Positions 8,194-13,147 of a stretch of 13,147 nucleotides of DNA are shown one piece after another. The notes under the pieces were generated by a model that made no database searches, had not been told where the DNA came from, and saw only the letters and a list, made by a program, of their open reading frames with translations. This DNA is from Smittium culicis (lineage: Eukaryota > Kickxellomycota > Harpellomycetes > Harpellales > Legeriomycetaceae). The stretch lies in NCBI GenBank assembly GCA_001970855.1, contig LSSN01003677.1, forward strand, positions 1 through 13,147, read 5' to 3'. The number at the start of each line of letters is the position of its first letter. Positions within the stretch are counted from its first letter, which is position 1. Made by a program: the position numbers and the translations under genes.

Positions 8194-9579
8194 ATGGAAC
8201 CTTACAAGCATACCGATAAACATGCCATAGAATTTACTTCCGGCGCTACAACACCAACAGTAAAATCAAAGCTTTTTGACATAGAAGCCCCAACAACCAT
8301 AAACCAAATAACCGATTTAAAGCAAGATACCGATACTCAATTACCCGAAGACCAAACAGGGTTCGACTCAAAATACTCGTGCTTTGTCATGTTCTGCTCA
8401 TTCATGAACTTGCTTGTGATCTTTGGTGCTTTCAATGCCTTCGGCATATTCCAGGAATTCTACCTCAACACTCTGTTTTCCGATGAGCCTGCTTCAAAGA
8501 TCTCCTGGATTAGTACTCTCTCGCTCACTTTTACTTCTTTTGGAGGTATGTTAGCTAGTCCTGTAATATCCCGTATTGGAATCAGACCTACTCTTCTTAT
8601 AGGCAGTATCATTTCAGGCCTAGGCCTGTTTCTAGCAAGCTTCTGCACACACTCAATTGTTTTGCTAAGCCTGACTCAAGGCTTGATTTATGGTCTTGGT
8701 GGTGGTATGGTTATCAACCCTTCCATGCTCATGTCCACATTATGGTTTAGCAAGTACCGCGACTTATCCATAGGTATTGTTAGCAGCGGCAGTGGGTTCG
8801 GCGGCATGGTTATTGGTCCTATAATCCAAGTTACTATCAAGCAACTTGGTATAGTCTGGTCATTGCGCGTCTTGAGTTTCATTACTCTCGCTGTTACTGG
8901 AACAACCTCCTTCTTCCTGAAAGCGCGCGATAAAAACTTCAAACCAAACAACAGGAAACTGTTCGACCTTGCTCTTTTCATCAAGCCGTACACGCTATTC
9001 TTGTGCATTGGCGGGTTTTTCACTGAGTTGAGTTACATTATTGTAACTCTATACTTCCCTGCAACAGCTGTCAGTATCGGAATGTCGCGCTCCTCGGCAT
9101 CAAACACCATCATGGCGTTCAGCGCTGCAAGCGGTATCAGCCGGCTACTGTCCGGCATTTTCTCAAAGAAGTTTGGCCCGAACGCCACACTAATAGCTTC
9201 GCTGATTTTCTGCTGCGCCCTTGTTTTTTCTCTTTGGATGCCCTCGTACAAAAGCTTTGCTGTCTACTACACCTTCATTGTCATCAACGGCTTCCTCGGC
9301 GCGCTCTTCTACGCCCTCGTTCCCGTAATGGTCAGCAACAACTACCACGTCGGTCAGGTCAGCCAGGTCAATGCCATGATCTACCTCTTCTACGGGTTCG
9401 GTTCTGTCGTCGGTATTCCTGTCCTCGGCGAAATGTTCGACAAAATAGGCCACCGCACCTCGTACACGTCCCTCATCATCCTCTGTGGTATCTGCTACGC
9501 CATCGCCTCATGTTTTGGTATCGCCCAGTACAACTACTCGCGCAAGTACATGCCCGCCCTCAAACACGGAAAAATCTGA
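8194..9579 (+). CDS. MFS permease B, paralogue of permease A
   Basis: The 461-residue protein aligns with permease A through almost its whole length after a dissimilar N-terminal tail of about 55 residues; by hand about 70% identity around segment 1, 57% in the middle and about 60% overall. It shares the twelve-segment layout, the loop ASPVISRIGIR (121-131), SSGSGFGGM (197-205), SAASGISRL (310-318) and a C-terminus ending SRKYMP-x-LK-x-GKI. The ATG sits in an AAAAATG context and the frame ends in TGA followed at once by TAA. It is expected to be a plasma-membrane porter of the fungal MCH/monocarboxylate group with unknown substrate. As in A, the family's DG-x-x-GW signature is altered (DSKYSC). 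GC rises from about 40% in the first two thirds to 50-58% beyond about 9240, unlike A. Confidence 0.88.
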   Translation: MEPYKHTDKHAIEFTSGATTPTVKSKLFDIEAPTTINQITDLKQDTDTQLPEDQTGFDSKYSCFVMFCSFMNLLVIFGAFNAFGIFQEFYLNTLFSDEPASKISWISTLSLTFTSFGGMLASPVISRIGIRPTLLIGSIISGLGLFLASFCTHSIVLLSLTQGLIYGLGGGMVINPSMLMSTLWFSKYRDLSIGIVSSGSGFGGMVIGPIIQVTIKQLGIVWSLRVLSFITLAVTGTTSFFLKARDKNFKPNNRKLFDLALFIKPYTLFLCIGGFFTELSYIIVTLYFPATAVSIGMSRSSASNTIMAFSAASGISRLLSGIFSKKFGPNATLIASLIFCCALVFSLWMPSYKSFAVYYTFIVINGFLGALFYALVPVMVSNNYHVGQVSQVNAMIYLFYGFGSVVGIPVLGEMFDKIGHRTSYTSLIILCGICYAIASCFGIAQYNYSRKYMPALKHGKI

Positions 9580-10481
9580 TAATATCACCTGCTATTTTTT
9601 TTTTAAACAGCCAAAATACTTATCTGGCTCTTTCCTAAATCCCTCAACATATACATCGCGCATATGCAAAAATTTCCTAGGCATTTGTGTAAATTCATAG
9701 ATCATCAACGTTGCATTTCTTATGGGGAGAGGGTGCGTAAATGGTGCTAAATATGGAAGACTTTATTTAAAGATATTCATTATATCGCCATTTCTTATGC
9801 AAGTTTGCAGCCCTGGAAATTGGCGGTTTGGGCTAAATTTTGTAAATATAAATAATTCCGTGTACATACCGTTATATTTTTGCCTTTTATTTTTTTCCAG
9901 ATGTACATACATAAATATACTTTTTATAAAATAAATGAATAAAAAGTGAGGATAATAAGAAATTTAGTCAATTAAAACATGTATATTTTACGAGTAAATG
10001 CGTAGATCTGATAATCTTATAAACTATCCAAATAAAATATCAGCTGAATTAAAATTCCGACTGTATTTTTCGAGTCTAAAAACATTTTATAAAAAAAAAA
10101 GATTAGTTTTATTATATAGTATTTTTCGAGTAATGAAATAGAAAGATGCCAAGGAATTATTAACAAAGACATAAACCTATTTATTGTGACATGTTTTTTT
10201 ATTATTGTTACATAATGAAGAAATTGTAAAGGTGTTAAAAATTCAGTGTATTTTGGTATTATGCCAATATATAAAATTAAGATAAAATGATGACAAAGAA
10301 TTATAGCAAGACTAAATTTAGAAACTTTGTTAACAATAATAATAATGTGCACAAAAAAAAGTAAAAGATATAGAATTTATTGCTTTTATACAAGGTAAAA
10401 GTATAGTTATGTAGAACAAAAATGTAGATCATGTGAATATCCGAAATTTATTCAAGTGGATAGGTATGTAAAATTAAATAT
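9580..10481. other. Convergent intergenic region between permease B and MDH1
   Basis: About 900 bases carry the 3' ends of both flanking genes. The first hundred bases include a T-run just after the B stop and, near 9900-9950, TACATA and AATAAA-like words of the kind that accompany yeast polyadenylation. Two weak open frames exist (9722-9934 plus, 10017-10352 minus) but have low-complexity translations and no recognisable domain. A 13-mer occurs twice, listed separately. No RNA gene was seen. Confidence 0.55.
10063..10131. repeat. Repeated 13-mer GTATTTTTCGAGT
   Basis: GTATTTTTCGAGT occurs exactly at 10063-10075 and at 10119-10131, 56 bases apart. A degenerate third copy (GTATATTTTACGAGT) lies at 9981-9995. 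Four G/C bases in each copy make chance recurrence within 900 AT-rich bases unlikely. The role is unknown; a duplicated 3'-UTR signal or remnant of a local duplication is possible. Confidence 0.5.
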
Positions 10482-11681
10482 TTATTTAGGGTTGACAAAG
10501 TTGATTCCCTTGTTGGCGGCGGCTTCCAATTGTGGGAGGGCATCTGCAATCATCTTCTTTTCAATTTCGGTGATGTTGGATGGGACAGGGATGATTTCTT
10601 TGATTCCTTCAGAGCCGAGCTTGACGGAGGAGGCAAAGTAGTGGACGTTGCTGCTAGCGAAAAGCTCAGAGCTGACGAAAGCGCATTCGGTGACATCTTC
10701 ACCATTAGCAGCGCGCATCATGGAGTCAGCGAAACGGGCACCGGCGTAGGCCATGGAGAGAGTGGCTGAACCTTTACCGGCCTTGGCTTGGACGACTTCG
10801 TCACCTCCGAATTGGGTGCGGTGGACAAGAGCAGCGAGCTCTTCGGCACCGAGTTGGAGTTCTTCGATTTGGCTGTACAATGGGACGATTGTAGTTCCGG
10901 CGTGTCCACCGATAACTGGAACGAACTTTTCTTTGCCGATTTTTTCATAGACGAAACGGCTGGCTCTGACCAAATCCAAGGTGGTTACACCAATAAGACG
11001 CTTGGCATTGAATTTACCGGCGTTCTTGTAAACTTGAGCAGCGATTGGGAGCATGGAGTTGACTGGGTTGGAGATGATCATGATGTTGGCATCTGGGCAG
11101 ACTTCAGCACAGGCAGTTGTTAGCTCGCGGACAATTGAGGCGTTGGTGCCGAAAAGATCGTCACGGGTCATACCTGGCTTACGTGGAACACCAGCTGGGA
11201 TGATGACGTGTTCAGCACCTTCAAGAGCCTTTCTCAAACCGTCATTCTCAGCGCCAAAGCCTTGGACAAAGCAAGTGGTGTTGATGTGGCTCAAGTCTGA
11301 GGCTACTCCGGGGCAGTTAGCAACATCGTACAAGCTGAGCTTTTCAACAAGAGGGTTGTTCTTCAACAACAAACTCAAAGGTTGACCAATACCTCCGGCA
11401 GCTCCAAGAACTGCGACTTTGGCACCATTCTATTTATATTTGTACATTACATAAAATTTAAAAATATATAAAAAACTATACACAAACGAAAATCGAAAAA
11501 TTATAAGCTTATTGCTAAGCGAAAAAGGCGAAGAATAATATATTGCAGAATAAAGACAAAAGATTATTCATATGAGAGGTAATTTCAAATAATGGCGTAT
11601 GAAGCAGGGGCTTACGTTGGCAGCGCTAGTGGCAAAACCTCTAGCAATGTTTGAGCGAAGAGCAAATCTAGTAAAGTTCAT
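10482..11681 (-). CDS. MDH1: Mitochondrial malate dehydrogenase, one intron
   Basis: Two exons (11681-11616 and 11429-10482) join in frame to 337 residues. The enzyme interconverts malate and oxaloacetate with NAD in the TCA cycle of the mitochondrial matrix. Visible hallmarks are the nucleotide loop GAAGGIG (31-37), the NAD-ribose aspartate in LYDV (Asp57), substrate arginines in [12 protein letters not shown] (Arg105, Arg111) and TTLDLVR (Arg177), the Asp174 and His198 catalytic pair (GGHAGTTI), and SNPVNS around Asn143. Exon 1 gives an Arg-rich, acid-free presequence (Arg5, Arg9, Arg14) with an RGF/A junction that fits mitochondrial R-3 type cleavage after Phe16. The C-terminus NPK lacks the SKL-like peroxisomal signal seen on peroxisomal paralogues. 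Length matches mitochondrial MDHs. The start is the ATG at 11681; without splicing the frame would lose the glycine-loop start and the presequence. It is transcribed towards permease B. Confidence 0.95.
11430..11615 (-). other. Spliceosomal intron in MDH1, 186 nt, phase 0
   Basis: On the minus strand the intron begins GTAAGC after codon 22 (Asn) and ends AAATAG before AAT GGT GCC, restoring an uninterrupted MDH frame. Both ends obey GT-AG. The 5' site is GTAAG rather than the GTATGT typical of Saccharomyces cerevisiae introns, and no TACTAAC branch point was found, so a weaker branch sequence must be used. The interior is AT-rich with no open frame. Confidence 0.9.
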
Positions 11682-11739
11682 TTTTAAATATCTTGTTAAT
11701 TACTAAAGAGAATCCAGTTGTCAAGAAAGATTAAGGAGC

Positions 11740-11745
11740 TTTATA
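11740..11745 (-). promoter_or_regulatory. Candidate TATA box of MDH1
   Basis: The minus strand reads CATATAAAGC, with TATAAA 59-64 bases before the MDH1 start codon. It is the nearest good TATA match on the correct strand. The distance is short but possible if the 5' leader is short. Confidence 0.35.
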
Positions 11746-11967
11746 TGTATAAACAATTACTAGAGAAATAGATAAAGAGAATGCAGACACTTGTTTATCA
11801 AAAAATTTTTACCCTTTTATTATGCTATACAGCTTGACTTATCACCTCTTGCATTCGCCCCCATTTTCTGTCTTACACACACGCTGATTTATTCATCCAA
11901 CCCATAACATCCTGCCTTTTTCATAAACGACCTGTCTATCTCTAGCTATCTATTCGCCATCGCCTCC

Positions 11968-12057
11968 CCAATCTACCCAGCTTTTTAGCTTTAATCAGCC
12001 AATAGCTGTCCTATGATAGCGATTAGACATTCATTTCTTCATTTATATAACCAATTA
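11968..12057 (-). promoter_or_regulatory. Three CCAAT boxes upstream of MDH1
   Basis: CCAAT cores on the plus strand lie at 11968-11972, 11999-12003 and 12051-12055, 290-375 bases before the MDH1 start. The last reads TAATTGGT on the MDH1 strand (12057-12050), an exact match to the TNATTGGT form bound by the yeast Hap complex, which activates respiratory and TCA-cycle genes. Hap control of MDH1 is therefore a reasonable inference. Confidence 0.45.
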
Positions 12058-12092
12058 TCAGCGCTCTTTATTAAAAAGTGAATAAATGAAGA
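12036..12092. repeat. 11-bp inverted repeat around the Hap-type CCAAT box
   Basis: TCTTCATTTAT (12036-12046) is exactly complementary to ATAAATGAAGA (12082-12092), enclosing 35 bases that include the best Hap-type site at 12050-12057. The right arm can alternatively pair through AAGAGC (12089-12094) with GCTCTT (12063-12068). The function is unknown. Confidence 0.45.
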
Positions 12093-13147
12093 GCCTTTAT
12101 CGATTTACACCATTGAGTTTGAACTAATCAGCAGCCTTACCTTATAAATTCACTGCTATACTGTGATTTGTACAAGTAGAAATAATCAAATCAATATGAG
12201 ATTTCTCCGAGTAGGTTTAACAATTTACGGCAAAATCAGAAAAAATAGACTAATCTAAAAAAACGTCTAGCCTTTCAAACTCTTATCAAGACATAACCGC
12301 AAGAAAATTCATGTGTGTCGCAAAACTTATTATAGGAATTATAAGCTGCTGATAAAGTCATACATTTCGAGCACAAAACAACCCCAATTGCACAATTATA
12401 TTCTAAAACCTTAACTAAATCTGCACACTAGCTTAATTCTTTAGATGTTAAAATATCAAACAATTAATCTAAATACTTTTTAAAATTTGCAGTATAACAT
12501 TCTAGTACGCGTTCCAAATGAGAAAATTTTAAGACTAATAAGATATTGATTCTAAATCTATTTATATATCATATAGATTTATCTATTTTGGTCATGTCTT
12601 CAAAATCAACCTATTCTATTCAGAATATAATCATTACCGAAACGTAAATGCTTAAATCCATGTAAAATCAACTTTAATTATTTATCAGAAAGCCTATTGA
12701 CCATCTTATAGTCCATTTTCTAATAAGTGAAGAGTACATTTAGATCTTACTTTATATATAATGTTATACCACAACTGTTTCATAATCCCATGATGTCTCA
12801 GTTTACAAATCCTATAATTCTCTTACACATCTATATATGCATTATATTTTTAAAATGGCACATGTTGGGCTAGACACAACAACAATTTGAAATTGTATTA
12901 GCTCTAGATTTTTTTTTATTGGAATTTACACTTGAAGCTTATTTATACGACTACCCATAAATTATTGCGTATACATTAATTATTAGCAAGACGTTTAAAG
13001 CGCCACCAGAGTATTTAATATCATTCAAGATTTTTTTATTTCAATCAAGTGTATTAATAAAAAATTAGCACTAGGAACTATAAATAAAATCATAATATCT
13101 CATTTTCTCTTTTTCAATGAATGCTCTTACATACGTATAATAGTAGA

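Larger units (their letters stand above)
11682..13147. other. Upstream region of MDH1, no further gene seen
   Basis: Nearly 1.5 kb follow the MDH1 start with no open frame above 60 codons. The part around 11880-12000 is comparatively GC-rich (42-47% by count) and pyrimidine-rich on the plus strand, so purine-rich on the MDH1 coding strand. It looks like the promoter island of a well-expressed gene. The rest (about 12100-13147) is AT-rich and featureless to me. It may hold the regulatory region of a gene beyond the right edge. Confidence 0.55.

Noticed and set aside
9234..9638. 134-codon frame overlapping the end of permease B in another frame
   Set aside because: It is a shadow frame kept open by the high GC of this part of permease B; the composition is Arg/Pro/His-rich and unconvincing.
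2220..9853. Matches to the Saccharomyces replication-origin core WTTTAYRTTTW, for example 2220-2230 and 9843-9853 on the minus strand
   Set aside because: Such AT-only words arise often by chance here, and the origin consensus differs among yeasts, so no origin is claimed.
9722..9934. 70-codon plus-strand open frame downstream of permease B
   Set aside because: It is short, has no family resemblance and lies in the probable 3' UTR of permease B.
10017..10352. 111-codon open frame on the minus strand between permease B and MDH1
   Set aside because: The translation is a low-complexity mix of Ile, Leu, Phe and Lys from AT-rich DNA, with no recognisable domain, in a 3'-intergenic position. It is most likely chance.
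157..13147. tRNA, rRNA, CRISPR and transposon signatures
   Set aside because: Scanning for T-loop motifs, spaced direct repeats, long terminal repeats and transposase-like frames found nothing convincing.

Overview
The window looks like one end of a nuclear chromosome from an AT-rich budding yeast (Saccharomycotina). It opens with 26 perfect tandem copies of CTATAA. In this orientation the strand running 3' towards the left edge reads (TTATAG)n, as expected for the C-strand of a left telomere. The gene content is fungal: two MFS permeases of the yeast MCH/monocarboxylate-porter type and a mitochondrial malate dehydrogenase whose targeting-peptide exon is separated by a short spliceosomal intron. 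CTG codons in the permeases fall where the neighbouring paralogue uses CTA or CTC leucine codons, which argues against the CUG-Ser and CUG-Ala yeasts. The exact species cannot be named from this sequence.

Layout: 1-156 is the telomere-like array. 157-4377 is about 4.2 kb of very AT-rich DNA with no recognisable gene; it carries several short perfect hairpins, an over-represented ACTAGC word and one isolated G-quadruplex motif. 4378-5739 (minus) is permease A. 5740-8193 is a 2.45 kb divergent intergenic region with a Zn-cluster-type palindrome (CGG-N11-CCG) and regularly spaced CCAAT words. 8194-9579 (plus) is permease B, a paralogue of A (roughly 60% identical by hand alignment) whose last 400 bases or so are much richer in GC than the rest. 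9580-10481 is a convergent intergenic region with a repeated 13-mer. 10482-11681 (minus) is MDH1 with one intron. 11682-13147 is its upstream region, with CCAAT boxes and no other gene seen.

Only about 29% of the window is coding, low for a yeast and typical of a subtelomere. The reading I favour is a short subtelomere carrying a divergent pair of nutrient or organic-acid-type transporters. It passes into core chromosome at MDH1, a central-carbon TCA-cycle gene. The transporters could plausibly move carboxylates or a related small molecule, but their substrate cannot be read from the sequence. The most novel item is the telomere-like repeat itself, which has a single G per six bases.
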